From Chryseobacterium luteum (GTDB lineage Bacteria; Bacteroidota; Bacteroidia; Flavobacteriales; Weeksellaceae): DNA of 64,000 bases. The DNA is taken from NCBI RefSeq assembly GCF_000737785.1, contig NZ_JPRO01000015.1, positions 56,492-120,491 on the forward strand. The letters are read 5' to 3'. A model generated the notes under the pieces. The model was not told the origin of the DNA and searched no databases. It saw only the letters and a list, made by a program, of their open reading frames with translations. Made by a program: the position numbers and the translations under genes. Positions 43,887-52,610 of this stretch are shown one piece after another (position 1 is the first letter of the stretch; every line of letters starts with the position of its first letter).

Positions 43887-45524
43887 ATGTTATTCGATTA
43901 TAAATTTCATAAAGATACAGCCATTACAAACTCTGCAACGAGTACGCAAATGAGCTTTTCACCTGATCTGCAAAGAGATCCGACATTTTTTGTAGGTAAA
44001 CTCAATAAAAGAATTCCTTTTAGGGAAGCCATTTCTGCATTGCATGATGTGGTGGTTTCCGATCTGCGTTTCAAGCCGAAAGACAAAACAGAATACAAAG
44101 AATGGGTCGCTGAACAGGAAAAACTTTGGCTGAGCGATTATATGGCAGAATTCCAGATAGAAGAGGTCCGAAAAAGAATGGCTGAAGTAAGGGGAGAACT
44201 CGATCTGGTGTATAAGGAAAAAAACAGGGTGTTAGGCCCTTTCAATACCGCTAAAAAAACTTATTTCGATTATCTGTACCAAAAAGACAAAGATGCATGG
44301 TTTGTTCTCGATCCCGTCATTACGGTTCATCCTGATGAAGTTTTCTTTGAATGTTTTAGTCAGGACGAATCCACTTACGGAAAACTGAGCAGCAGTTACA
44401 ATGTTTTCACGGAGATCAGCGAATTCAAATGTGGCACGACAAATATTGATTATTCGGCTGCGCTTTACAACGAATTCCAAAAAATAAGGGACTATAAAGA
44501 CACAGAATTTAAAATTGATCCTTCGGGTTTTGAGGCACTTACCACAAACGAAGAAGTTTACAAGGAAGAAAAAATAGATTTACCAGATTCGTGGGTTCGC
44601 GGATTTTTACAGGTGAGTTCTGCAATGACTTTACCAGCAACGACTTTCGATCTTCATCCGATGGATATTTTCAGTATTTGTCAGTTTCTAAGGAGGTTTA
44701 AGGAGAAAAAAGGACCGAGAGCACTGCGTTTTATTCTTGAGCCCGGAAAACCTATTCAGGCAGTTTTTGAGCCGTGGTACGAAACATTAACTTTTCACCG
44801 TTCTATTTATAAAGGACCGGAAAGTAAAACGATCAGAATTTGGGGGAGAAGAAGGTTGTTGATTCTGGAAAGATTGATTCCTATTGCCAAAAATTTCAGA
44901 GTGGTTTTATTAGGAAACGGACTGCCTTCATTTTATATTGCGGATTTGGGAGATATGTCCTTTACTCTGGGACTTTCAGGATGGACCACCAATGATTGGA
45001 GCAGAGCCGGAAATTTTGATCTGATGGCTCCGAGAAGTCATGTGGATTTACTGACTCAGGAAAAAGTTTTCAATGCCTTAAAGGAAACATGGTTCGGAAC
45101 CACTACTGAACTTTCAAGAAAACTGAATCTCGATACCGCTACAGTTTCGGCTTCGCTGACGTCTTATACACAAGCGGGAAGAGTAATTTACGACCTCAAT
45201 TCGGGATTGTACAGGGTTCGTGAACTGACCCAGGAACCTTTGGACATGAAGCAGTTGCGTTTTTCGAGTCCGCAGGAGGAAAAAGCGGATCAGCTGATTT
45301 CGGAAGGCAAAGTGAAAATTGATTATAGTGTAAAAAATGAAGTTCTCCATATCTGCGGAACGGTAAAAGAAAATAATTCCACTCACAAAACGGAAGCTTT
45401 TATTGATAAGGACCAACGATTGACGGACGGAAATTGTCAGTGCGGTTTTTACAAAACAAATGGTTTAAGGCAGGGTCCTTGCGAGCATATTTTGGCAACG
45501 AGAATGATGCTCAACAGGAAGTAA
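43887..45524 (+). CDS. SWIM zinc-finger protein of the retron operon
   Basis: A 545-residue protein with a C-terminal SWIM zinc finger (CxC ... CxH: NCQCGFYKTNGLRQGPCEHI, about 515-535). SWIM fingers bind DNA or protein. The N-terminal about 460 residues have no recognised domain; a winged-helix-like stretch (TWFGTTTELSRKLNLDTATV) lies near 400-425. Together with the WGR protein it resembles the WGR/SWIM partner genes seen in E. coli yeh-type clusters. It is likely the effector or effector partner of the retron. It ends the operon. Confidence 0.85.
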   Translation: MLFDYKFHKDTAITNSATSTQMSFSPDLQRDPTFFVGKLNKRIPFREAISALHDVVVSDLRFKPKDKTEYKEWVAEQEKLWLSDYMAEFQIEEVRKRMAEVRGELDLVYKEKNRVLGPFNTAKKTYFDYLYQKDKDAWFVLDPVITVHPDEVFFECFSQDESTYGKLSSSYNVFTEISEFKCGTTNIDYSAALYNEFQKIRDYKDTEFKIDPSGFEALTTNEEVYKEEKIDLPDSWVRGFLQVSSAMTLPATTFDLHPMDIFSICQFLRRFKEKKGPRALRFILEPGKPIQAVFEPWYETLTFHRSIYKGPESKTIRIWGRRRLLILERLIPIAKNFRVVLLGNGLPSFYIADLGDMSFTLGLSGWTTNDWSRAGNFDLMAPRSHVDLLTQEKVFNALKETWFGTTTELSRKLNLDTATVSASLTSYTQAGRVIYDLNSGLYRVRELTQEPLDMKQLRFSSPQEEKADQLISEGKVKIDYSVKNEVLHICGTVKENNSTHKTEAFIDKDQRLTDGNCQCGFYKTNGLRQGPCEHILATRMMLNRK

Positions 45525-45649
45525 TATTGGAAGTTGAAATAATGTCTTAGGGTAATTTCTACACGAGGATGTTAAGCTATTGCAAGGGAAGGTTTTGCAA
45601 AACGATGTGAAATCTTATTAGGGCTCTGTAACTGAGAATAAATAAAATT

Positions 45650-46618
45650 ATGAAAATATTCATTTCCTTAATTTTTAGTTTGTGTTTTTTTTTAAACTCC
45701 TGCGCGCAACAAAAATATGAAAAACCTCCAGGATTTGGAAAGGGTAAAATATATAAAATTCAAAAGGGAATTCCTTATAAAAAAGAATTTAATTATCTAA
45801 ATGTAAATCAATTAGATAAATTAAGTAACGGTTTGTTCTGTTGGAAAAGCGATAACGATTGTCAGATACTTGATGGAAAAACAAAACTTTTTAATTACTA
45901 TCAAACTTCAGGAGATGATAATCCTACACTTGTCCCTTATACTTATGCAGAAGGAGAATTTTTAAAAGGGAAATATCAAGGAATCTGGAAATATTTTGAT
46001 AAAAAAAGTAGACTAATTAAAAAAGAAAAATGGGCTAATGGTCAACTTATTTACAGGAAAGAATATAATTTTAATACCTGTGATAACTGGGAACAATACA
46101 AATTTTCTAATATCAACTCATCAGAATATAATTCAATTGAACAATTTAAAAAAGATTTTTCAATTAAATCCGGGAACCTGGTTTGTGAAAATGGTATTGT
46201 TAAAAGTATGCAATTAATATTTGAAGACGAAACGACTATTCAATTTATATCTATTAATAACGGACTTACAAAAGGACATGAAATTCAAATTAAAGGCGAT
46301 CCTGTTCCATCAGGGAAAAGCTATTTCTATGATAAGAAGGGTAACGTAAAAAGAATATCTGAAGTGGAAAATGAGCTTTTAGAAGGAAATGGTCATTATA
46401 TAGATTACTATTATCCCGAAAATAAAAAGAATTCAGGTGTTGTAACAATTCCCATTAAGAAAGCTGAAGGTGAGGTAAGAAATAATTTGAAATTTGGAGA
46501 ATGGAAGTATTACAATAAAGAAGGAAAAATGGATAGTATCAAAACTTATGCTTTAAAAGATTCTATAGATGTGCGTTTTCCATATTGTATTTTTAATAAA
46601 AATGAACCTTGTTACTAA
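45650..46618 (+). CDS. Lipoprotein with MORN-like motifs
   Basis: A 322-residue predicted lipoprotein, with lipobox LNSC after a hydrophobic signal (about 5-17). Motifs of the MORN/YwqK type are present: YAEGEFLKGKYQGIWKYFDK, KKEKWANGQLIYRKEYN, and NLKFGEWKYYNKEGKMDSIK near the C-terminus. Such proteins occur next to T6SS cargo and surface-protein genes in Flavobacteriia but have no firm function. It is not clearly linked to its neighbours. Confidence 0.72.
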   Translation: MKIFISLIFSLCFFLNSCAQQKYEKPPGFGKGKIYKIQKGIPYKKEFNYLNVNQLDKLSNGLFCWKSDNDCQILDGKTKLFNYYQTSGDDNPTLVPYTYAEGEFLKGKYQGIWKYFDKKSRLIKKEKWANGQLIYRKEYNFNTCDNWEQYKFSNINSSEYNSIEQFKKDFSIKSGNLVCENGIVKSMQLIFEDETTIQFISINNGLTKGHEIQIKGDPVPSGKSYFYDKKGNVKRISEVENELLEGNGHYIDYYYPENKKNSGVVTIPIKKAEGEVRNNLKFGEWKYYNKEGKMDSIKTYALKDSIDVRFPYCIFNKNEPCY

Positions 46619-46754
46619 CATTGAGTCATTATAAAATATTTATTGGCAAATCGGAATATATGGAGAATTACGATGTCCCTAAATTTATAAAATTAGAGAA
46701 AAACAATATACTGTTGATCAATCTTAATGGTTTAAAAGAGCGTCAGTATCGTTT

Positions 46755-46900
46755 ATATTTTTTCATCAGGAACAAAACTGCTAAAATTAACAGTCCATTT
46801 AAAAATCAAACAAAAACAAAAAATACCTCCATCGAAAATTCGGCACTCCATTATAAAAAACTCCAGTGGTTCGAATCGTAAGATTTACTATATTAACGAT
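46755..46900 (+). repeat. Dispersed intergenic repeat, copy 4, with gene relic
   Basis: The core at 46821-46864 reads AAATACCTCCATCGAAAATT then CGGCACTCCA and ACTCC. The upstream segment (TTTCATCAGGAACAAAACT) matches the region before copy 1. The sequence 46619-46750 contains a coding-like piece (KFIKLEKNNILLINLNGLKE) without a proper start, so copy 4 may lie at the end of a decayed gene. The related piece YRLYFIRNKT in the 30664 pseudogene supports this. Confidence 0.6.
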
Positions 46901-46921
46901 TATGATTAATTTGTAAGTTTT

Positions 46922-47350
46922 ATGGACAGAAATACAATAAAAATTACAGTAACAGTAATCCTTGTCAATTTATCAATTGGAAACGGGATTTTATTCCTGG
47001 GAGGTTTAAACTCGTTTAATGAAGATGTCAATTATCCTTTGATGATTGGGATGTCGGTCGCTTGTATTGTGTTCTATATTCTGTTTTTCAGATATTCAAA
47101 ATTTGAAAATTATAATACTTTCAAGCTAATTCTGACTTCTGTTTTGAGTTGTATGACGATTTTATTTATTGGTAATTCTCTTGCGTTGATGTTTAAAGAA
47201 CCAATAAGCGAAGTTATTGATAATCTGCCTGCAGCTATTTTTATGGGAATGATGGGAATCATGATATTTTTTCCTGTTTCCCTGATATTGGGATTGTTAA
47301 ATTTCAGCATAATAACTTATTTGAAAAGACGAAAAACGAATGAAAATTAA
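46922..47350 (+). CDS. Small polytopic membrane protein
   Basis: A 142-residue protein with four hydrophobic segments: about residues 8-27, 40-58, 68-88 and 104-130 (AAIFMGMMGIMIFFPVSLIL). It ends in a basic KRRKTNEN tail. The stop overlaps the start of the next lipoprotein gene by 11 bases, so the two are probably co-expressed. No family is recognised. Confidence 0.7.
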   Translation: MDRNTIKITVTVILVNLSIGNGILFLGGLNSFNEDVNYPLMIGMSVACIVFYILFFRYSKFENYNTFKLILTSVLSCMTILFIGNSLALMFKEPISEVIDNLPAAIFMGMMGIMIFFPVSLILGLLNFSIITYLKRRKTNEN

Positions 47351-48029
47351 AAATATACTCAAGATTCTATTGGCCCTGTTTTTTCTTTTCAGTTGTAAAG
47401 ACGGCAAAAAGGAACCTTTACCATCCGGCAATGGCAATGAAATATCAAATACGGAATCCGTTGAAAAAACCAGCATTAAAGCATTAGAAAAACCAGCATT
47501 TAAACCTTATTCAGATTCTTTTCTGAAAATAGAAGATGCATTGTTGAATAACCATAAAATGATTTTGGATAAGAAAATCTTTGATCAGCTGTATCCGAAA
47601 AGAGATTCTGTCAAAACAGAAATCTGGGAGTGCGGAAATCCTTTTAATTGGCTGGATGACAAATGGATGACCAAAACCTATGGAAAGTACAATGAAGACC
47701 GTGATACCTACGGAGATTTTGATGGAAAGGTAACTTCGATTTACACCGGCAATGTTCAGTTTGATACCAATAATCATATTGTGCTCTTCAATACTGCACT
47801 TTCAAAAGGGAATGAGTTTAAAATCAAATCTTATCAAATTATACTGAACGAAAACACAACATTAGAAGAGTTCCAAAAATTTTTCCCCAATTTGAAGAAA
47901 GAAGAATTGGAGCATAAGAATGAGTGCAGATTCAGGATTGGTCTTGAGAATGACGGCGATGATGCTTTTTTATTCTATTTCGAAAACGGAAAACTAAAAT
48001 CATTCAATTTGTGGTGGCTGCTTTGTTAA
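47340..48029 (+). CDS. Lipoprotein of unknown function
   Basis: A 229-residue predicted lipoprotein (lipobox LFSC about residue 19). The mature part is charged and soluble, with SVKTEIWECGNPFNWLDDKW and YGDFDGKVTSIYTGNVQFDT in the middle and FENGKLKSFNLWWLLC at the end. It overlaps the upstream membrane protein gene. No domain is recognised. Confidence 0.7.
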   Translation: MKIKNILKILLALFFLFSCKDGKKEPLPSGNGNEISNTESVEKTSIKALEKPAFKPYSDSFLKIEDALLNNHKMILDKKIFDQLYPKRDSVKTEIWECGNPFNWLDDKWMTKTYGKYNEDRDTYGDFDGKVTSIYTGNVQFDTNNHIVLFNTALSKGNEFKIKSYQIILNENTTLEEFQKFFPNLKKEELEHKNECRFRIGLENDGDDAFLFYFENGKLKSFNLWWLLC

Positions 48030-48277
48030 AAATATAAACTGCTGATATTAAAATATATTTGGCTTTTTCCGGTCATTAATGGTAGGAATTCTAATATTGA
48101 AGAATAACGATAACTTATCAAAGCCAATGAAACGCCAAACCATGTTCAGAACTTTCATTAGCTTTGATTATTACTTCATTTGGAAAGTCCGGCGTTTTCA
48201 GAGGAAGTGATACCAAAAAGATGATAGCTGCCAGATTAAGTATTGACTAAATTCAGAGTTCAAAATAGTAAAATCCT

Positions 48278-50752
48278 TTACTCCTTCTTCTTCCAGACAA
48301 TTTCTTCACCTTCTAAAATAACTTCTACTTTGTCGCCGTCTTTAAATTCCCCGGCAACAATTTTTTTAGCTAAAGGTCTTCTTAATCTCCCTCTGATTAC
48401 ACCTTTCAATGGGCGTGCTCCGTATTTAATGTCATAACCTTCTGTAGAAAGATATTCTTTCGCCTCCTGGCTGATAAAGAGTTCAATATTCAGATTTTGC
48501 GCTAAATCCAATAATTCTTTTTTCAGGTGAATTTCAAAAATTTTCAGGGCATTATCTTTGCTGATAGGAGCAAAAGGAATGGTTTCGGTAAGCCTTCCTA
48601 AAAATTCGGGACGGAAAAAACGGCTCATCATTTCTAATAGTTTGGATGACTGCGGAATTTCTCCGTTTCCGAATGATTCAACAATAAATTCAGACCCTAT
48701 ATTTGAAGTAAACAGAATGATGGCATTTGAAAAGTCCCCTTCTTTACCCAATCTGTCGTGCAGTTTTCCTTCATCCATAATCTGAAGAAACACATCAAAA
48801 ACAGAAGTATGCGCTTTTTCAATTTCATCAAAAAGTACAATAGAGTAAGGTTTCTGTCTGATTTTATTGACCAGAAGGCCTCCTTCTTCATATCCTACAT
48901 ATCCCGGAGGCGCTCCGTAAAGCAGTGCCGCAGAATGTTCTTCTTTAAATTCAGACATATCAAAACGGATAATCGCATTTTCATCCTGAAATAAAAATTC
49001 CGCCAGCGATTTTGCCAGTTCTGTTTTCCCGGTTCCTGTGGGTCCCAGGAAAAAGAAAGAACCGATGGGCTGTCCGGCTTTACTCAGTCCGGAGCGGGTT
49101 TCCAAAACAGCTTCCGAAACAATTGTAATGGCATGATCCTGTCCTACAACTCTTTTTGCAAGAACGCCTTCCATTTCATTCAGCCTTTGTTTTTCTTCTT
49201 CTTTTAGTTTTCCTGTCGGAATATTTGTTTTTTGAGAAATGATAAGCGCAAGATCAAATTCTGTAATATGTGTTCTTTTTTCCTGGGCAATCTTTTCTGT
49301 TTTTTCAATAAGATTTCTTGCGTAAGCTAAAAGTTCATCCGTATTTTCAAATTCAGGAAGCTCATTTTCTTCTTCATGAGTATCTGCGGTACTGATAAGG
49401 TATTTTGTTTTCTCAACTAAATCTTTGAGAAGCCAGTCTGCATGCATCTTCCGTTCATCTTCCGTATAATTATTGGTGTTGTCCTCAAGATGAATAATTC
49501 TTGTGATAAGGTGATTTCTTTCCTTTAAAAAAGATTCGCCTGCCGTTTTTAAAACCGACATGGTGTGATCAATAAGATCAATTGCAGAAGCCGGAAGGCT
49601 TTTTTCCTTCATGTACCTTTGAGAAAGTCTTATCGCTTCCCGCATTGTCTGGTCATCGATGCTGATTTTATGGTGAATCTGATAATCTTCCAAAGTTTGC
49701 TTTAACATCCTGAAATGAATTTCATCCGTGCTTTCTTCCAGCTTCAGAAGCTCAAACATTCCTGCAAGACCCTGCTCTTTTTCAATTTTTTTGGTGTACT
49801 CTTCTATGGTAGAAGTGGCAATAAGGGTAAGGCCATTGGAAAGCTCACTTTTTAAAAGGTTGATAATTCCTGAATCTGAACCGTGGCTGCCAAATAAAGA
49901 ATGAAATTCCTCTATAATCAGCACCGATTTGGGAATTGCTTTCATTTCGTGGGCAATATTTTTGATACGGTCTTCAATCTCTCCTTTGTAGGAAGCTCCG
50001 GCAATCAATGCCCCCATATCAAGTTCGAAAATTTCCAATCCGCCCAAAATATCAGGAATTTGTTTCAGGAGTACTTTTTGTACAAATCCCTCAATGAGTG
50101 CTGTTTTTCCAACACCGTGATCTCCAATAACAAGTACATTCTGCTTGCTGTACCGGCATAAAATTTCTGTAATTCTGTTGATTTCGGTATCTCTTCCGAC
50201 AAGTAATTCTTTTCTGTTCTTTTTCTTAACCTTGTCTTTAGTATTGATGCAATATTTCTGAATAAAGCCTTTGCTTGTTTTTTTGATAGGTTCGGCTGTC
50301 CCTGTCATATGATCTTCTCCAAAAGAGGATACATCTTTTAATAATTCATTTCTTGTTACCGGAAAAGTTTTCATCTGATCAAAGCTAAAAGCAACACCGG
50401 GAGAACTTATGGCGGTCATTATTGCAAAAAGGGAGATTTCCTGTTCATCCAGGATTTCTCTTATCTGGTCTGCTTCAGCAAAAATCTCATCAATAATTTC
50501 ATCCGGTTCACACGAATATTTATTCGGTGATTTCGGTAATTCTTCTATACGGACTTCGGCCCATTCTTCCAGATAAAAAACATCCACGCCAAGATTTTCT
50601 AAATGCTTCAGCAGCGACAGGTCTCTGTTAAGCATTGCTTTGAGTAAATGTGCACCGGTATATTGAGCGTTGAGGTTTTCCCTTCCGATTTTTTGTGCAA
50701 TATTGAGGGCTTTGGTAACTTCCTGGCTATAAGTGATTTCTTCTTGATTCAT
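48278..50752 (-). CDS. tssH: T6SS disassembly ATPase TssH (ClpV)
   Basis: An 824-residue Clp/Hsp100 AAA+ ATPase that takes apart contracted TssB-TssC sheaths for reuse. The N-terminal Clp-N repeat is about 1-140. AAA1 has Walker A GDHGVGKT near 210 and Walker B VLIIEEFHSLF. AAA2 has Walker A GPTGTGKT near 568, Walker B VLFDEIEKA and sensor FTSNIGSE. The pore loop GYVGYEEGG follows FDMSEFKEEH. The start at 50752 (MNQEEITYSQE) removes ten non-conserved residues and avoids overlap with the PKD gene. It runs opposite to the main T6SS operon. Confidence 0.93.
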   Translation of the reverse strand: MNQEEITYSQEVTKALNIAQKIGRENLNAQYTGAHLLKAMLNRDLSLLKHLENLGVDVFYLEEWAEVRIEELPKSPNKYSCEPDEIIDEIFAEADQIREILDEQEISLFAIMTAISSPGVAFSFDQMKTFPVTRNELLKDVSSFGEDHMTGTAEPIKKTSKGFIQKYCINTKDKVKKKNRKELLVGRDTEINRITEILCRYSKQNVLVIGDHGVGKTALIEGFVQKVLLKQIPDILGGLEIFELDMGALIAGASYKGEIEDRIKNIAHEMKAIPKSVLIIEEFHSLFGSHGSDSGIINLLKSELSNGLTLIATSTIEEYTKKIEKEQGLAGMFELLKLEESTDEIHFRMLKQTLEDYQIHHKISIDDQTMREAIRLSQRYMKEKSLPASAIDLIDHTMSVLKTAGESFLKERNHLITRIIHLEDNTNNYTEDERKMHADWLLKDLVEKTKYLISTADTHEEENELPEFENTDELLAYARNLIEKTEKIAQEKRTHITEFDLALIISQKTNIPTGKLKEEEKQRLNEMEGVLAKRVVGQDHAITIVSEAVLETRSGLSKAGQPIGSFFFLGPTGTGKTELAKSLAEFLFQDENAIIRFDMSEFKEEHSAALLYGAPPGYVGYEEGGLLVNKIRQKPYSIVLFDEIEKAHTSVFDVFLQIMDEGKLHDRLGKEGDFSNAIILFTSNIGSEFIVESFGNGEIPQSSKLLEMMSRFFRPEFLGRLTETIPFAPISKDNALKIFEIHLKKELLDLAQNLNIELFISQEAKEYLSTEGYDIKYGARPLKGVIRGRLRRPLAKKIVAGEFKDGDKVEVILEGEEIVWKKKE

Positions 50753-50763
50753 CGTTTTTGTGT

Positions 50764-51831
50764 TTATTTTTCCTTCATCCAAATCATCATTTTTTTGACT
50801 TTATATTGAATGTTTAGATTCTGAATACAGTTTTTTTGATCTTTATTGATTCTCAGGGCAGTAATTTTTATTTTTTTACCGGCAATCAGTTGACAGAATT
50901 GATCAAAAGGGATTAGTTTTTTATCATTAACAACTACAGGAATGTCATATTTTCCGCAGAGATAGTCTTTGAAATCATCTTTTGTTTTAAGCTGTGCTGC
51001 TACCTGATTTAATAACAGCTGAAGTTGTTCATTGGAGATTTCAGGAGCTTTATTCTCAATTGATATAGAATCTTTTTTCAATTTAGATTTTGGAGACACC
51101 GGGATGTATTGAAGCATATCTACCAAAGGATCTTTCTGTGCACTTCCTACAGGGAGTGAGAAGGCAACATGAGGTCTTTCAAATTCATAAGACTTCATAT
51201 CAATTTTCTGTTTTGCTATGATAGTTTTGGGAGCTACATAGATCGTTTTCACAGCGGTGTGTTCTACATCGCCATTCACGATAAGTGTTATTTTTTTCTC
51301 ACCGACAGATTTAAACTGATAAGAAGGGTTTTTATCAAGAGCATCAGTACCTCCATTTTCCCCGAAACTCCATTCCCATGATTCTCCACCTTCTTTTTCA
51401 GCATCAAACTTTACAGCTTCTCCAACGGAAACAACGTTCGGGCTTATAATTGCGGGTAAATATCCGGTTTGCTGGCTTATGCTGGAAATATTGATGAGCT
51501 TTTCATGGACACAATTACCGTTAATTTTTAACTTAACAATATAATCTCCCGGTTTTCTGTATTGATGAAGTGTTCGTTGTCTCAAATCAACGGCCGTACT
51601 GTCTCCGAAATCCCATTCCCAGGACTTGGCTCCTTCTGTATTGTCATAAAACTCTACTACACGGTTAATCATAAATTCATCGGAATGAACAATGAATTTT
51701 GCATTTTCACAATCCACATGCCTGCGGTATTGGAATGAAAGAACGATTAAACCCAGCAGTAAAAGGACTCCCAAACTTGCATAAACTTTGGGGTCAATAT
51801 TCGAAAATAAATTGATCTTGGTTTTCTTCAT
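50764..51831 (-). CDS. PKD-domain membrane protein of the T6SS locus
   Basis: A 355-residue protein with a cytoplasmic N-terminus, one transmembrane segment (about 19-33, SLGVLLLLGLIVLS) and two PKD-like domains in the periplasm (WEWDFGDST near 70, WEWSFGENGG near 150). The C-terminal third is charged (NEQLQLLLNQVAAQLKTKDD), and the last part binds no known ligand. The start at 51831 fits a promoter about 20 bases upstream; an ATG 38 codons further up is less likely. It is a Bacteroidetes T6SS-iii-specific component, perhaps one of the proteins that replace TssJLM. I do not assign TssP, TssQ or TssR. Confidence 0.78.
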   Translation of the reverse strand: MKKTKINLFSNIDPKVYASLGVLLLLGLIVLSFQYRRHVDCENAKFIVHSDEFMINRVVEFYDNTEGAKSWEWDFGDSTAVDLRQRTLHQYRKPGDYIVKLKINGNCVHEKLINISSISQQTGYLPAIISPNVVSVGEAVKFDAEKEGGESWEWSFGENGGTDALDKNPSYQFKSVGEKKITLIVNGDVEHTAVKTIYVAPKTIIAKQKIDMKSYEFERPHVAFSLPVGSAQKDPLVDMLQYIPVSPKSKLKKDSISIENKAPEISNEQLQLLLNQVAAQLKTKDDFKDYLCGKYDIPVVVNDKKLIPFDQFCQLIAGKKIKITALRINKDQKNCIQNLNIQYKVKKMMIWMKEK

Positions 51832-51851
51832 TGTGTTTTTTGTGTTCAGGA

Positions 51852-51859
51852 CAAATATA
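51852..51859 (-). promoter_or_regulatory. Promoter of the PKD-tssH operon
   Basis: CAAATATA on the plus strand reads TATATTTG on the minus strand, an exact -7 match. A CAA at 51881-51883 gives TTG at about the -33 distance. The start codon is about 20 bases downstream. Confidence 0.6.
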
Positions 51860-51927
51860 TTTATGATTTTATATATAAAACAAGCTTTTTTTTTACAGCA
51901 AAATAATTTTCGTGTTATTTTTTTAAA

Positions 51928-51935
51928 TATATTTG
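51928..51935 (+). promoter_or_regulatory. Promoter of the main T6SS operon
   Basis: TATATTTG is an exact -7 match 22 bases before the first ATG. The -33 area is T-rich but lacks a clean TTTG. Together with the opposing box at 51852-51859 it makes a divergent control region of about 70 bases. Confidence 0.6.
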
Positions 51936-51957
51936 TCAAACACAAATGATTTGATTA

Positions 51958-52608
51958 ATGTTTTCTCAATGGCAATTCTACAAATTGATAGTAGTTTTAT
52001 TAGGTCTGCTTTCAATAATTTCTTGCGGTACCCAAAAATATATCCAGGAAATCCCTTATAATTTTTCATCCGAAACGTATGCTGAAAAGGCAGGCGGAAT
52101 CCAAAATAATGTCAACTCACAATATTCCAATGTGGATGATAATATTGAGAAATTAAGCGATGAAGAGCTCCGCATAAAGGAAAAATATTCCATCATAATG
52201 GAAGTGATGCCCAAAATAGTTACCAACTACAAACTATACTCATACATTGATAATTGGATAGGTACTCCATACAAAAAACAGACATTAGAAGAAAAGACCG
52301 GAGTAGATTGCTCTTATTTTATCCAATCCCTGTACAGCGATGTCTATGGGGAAACTTTCCAAAAAACACCGGACGGTATCTTTCGTTCAAAATCCTTACA
52401 ATTATTTACAGGAAGAGCCTTTTTAAAAGAAGGGGATGTTTTATTTTTTCGGTATGACAAGATGCACCCGATTTCCGATGTGGGGATTTACCTGAATAAT
52501 GACAGGATTTTAGCTTGCACGTCCAATGGACTTAATATTTATGATTTCAATGATGAATATTTTCAGCTCAGGTATGTGGCAGCAGGAAGGCTAAAACCGA
52601 AAAACTAA
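51958..52608 (+). CDS. NlpC/P60-type lipoprotein of the T6SS locus
   Basis: A 216-residue lipoprotein (lipobox IISC about residue 22) with a C-terminal NlpC/P60-type peptidase domain. The catalytic cysteine lies in GVDCSYFIQSLY (about 119-130). The usual histidine before VGIYL is replaced by aspartate (ISDVGIYLNN), and the second histidine is also absent (ILACTSNG). It may therefore be catalytically changed or inactive and have a structural or peptidoglycan-binding role in passing the machine through the wall. It is the first gene of the main operon, with tssG 2 bases downstream. Confidence 0.82.
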   Translation: MFSQWQFYKLIVVLLGLLSIISCGTQKYIQEIPYNFSSETYAEKAGGIQNNVNSQYSNVDDNIEKLSDEELRIKEKYSIIMEVMPKIVTNYKLYSYIDNWIGTPYKKQTLEEKTGVDCSYFIQSLYSDVYGETFQKTPDGIFRSKSLQLFTGRAFLKEGDVLFFRYDKMHPISDVGIYLNNDRILACTSNGLNIYDFNDEYFQLRYVAAGRLKPKN

Positions 52609-52610
52609 TT

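Noticed and set aside
31002..46864. CRISPR array from the dispersed repeats
   Set aside because: Copies are kilobases apart with no regular spacers and no cas genes.
46609..46881. 90-residue gene
   Set aside because: It spans a dispersed repeat, overlaps the upstream gene and lacks a convincing start; treated as a relic.
48030..48277. TATATTTG box near 48050 as a promoter
   Set aside because: It matches the consensus but leads to no rightward gene before the convergent tssH; it is likely chance in A+T-rich DNA.
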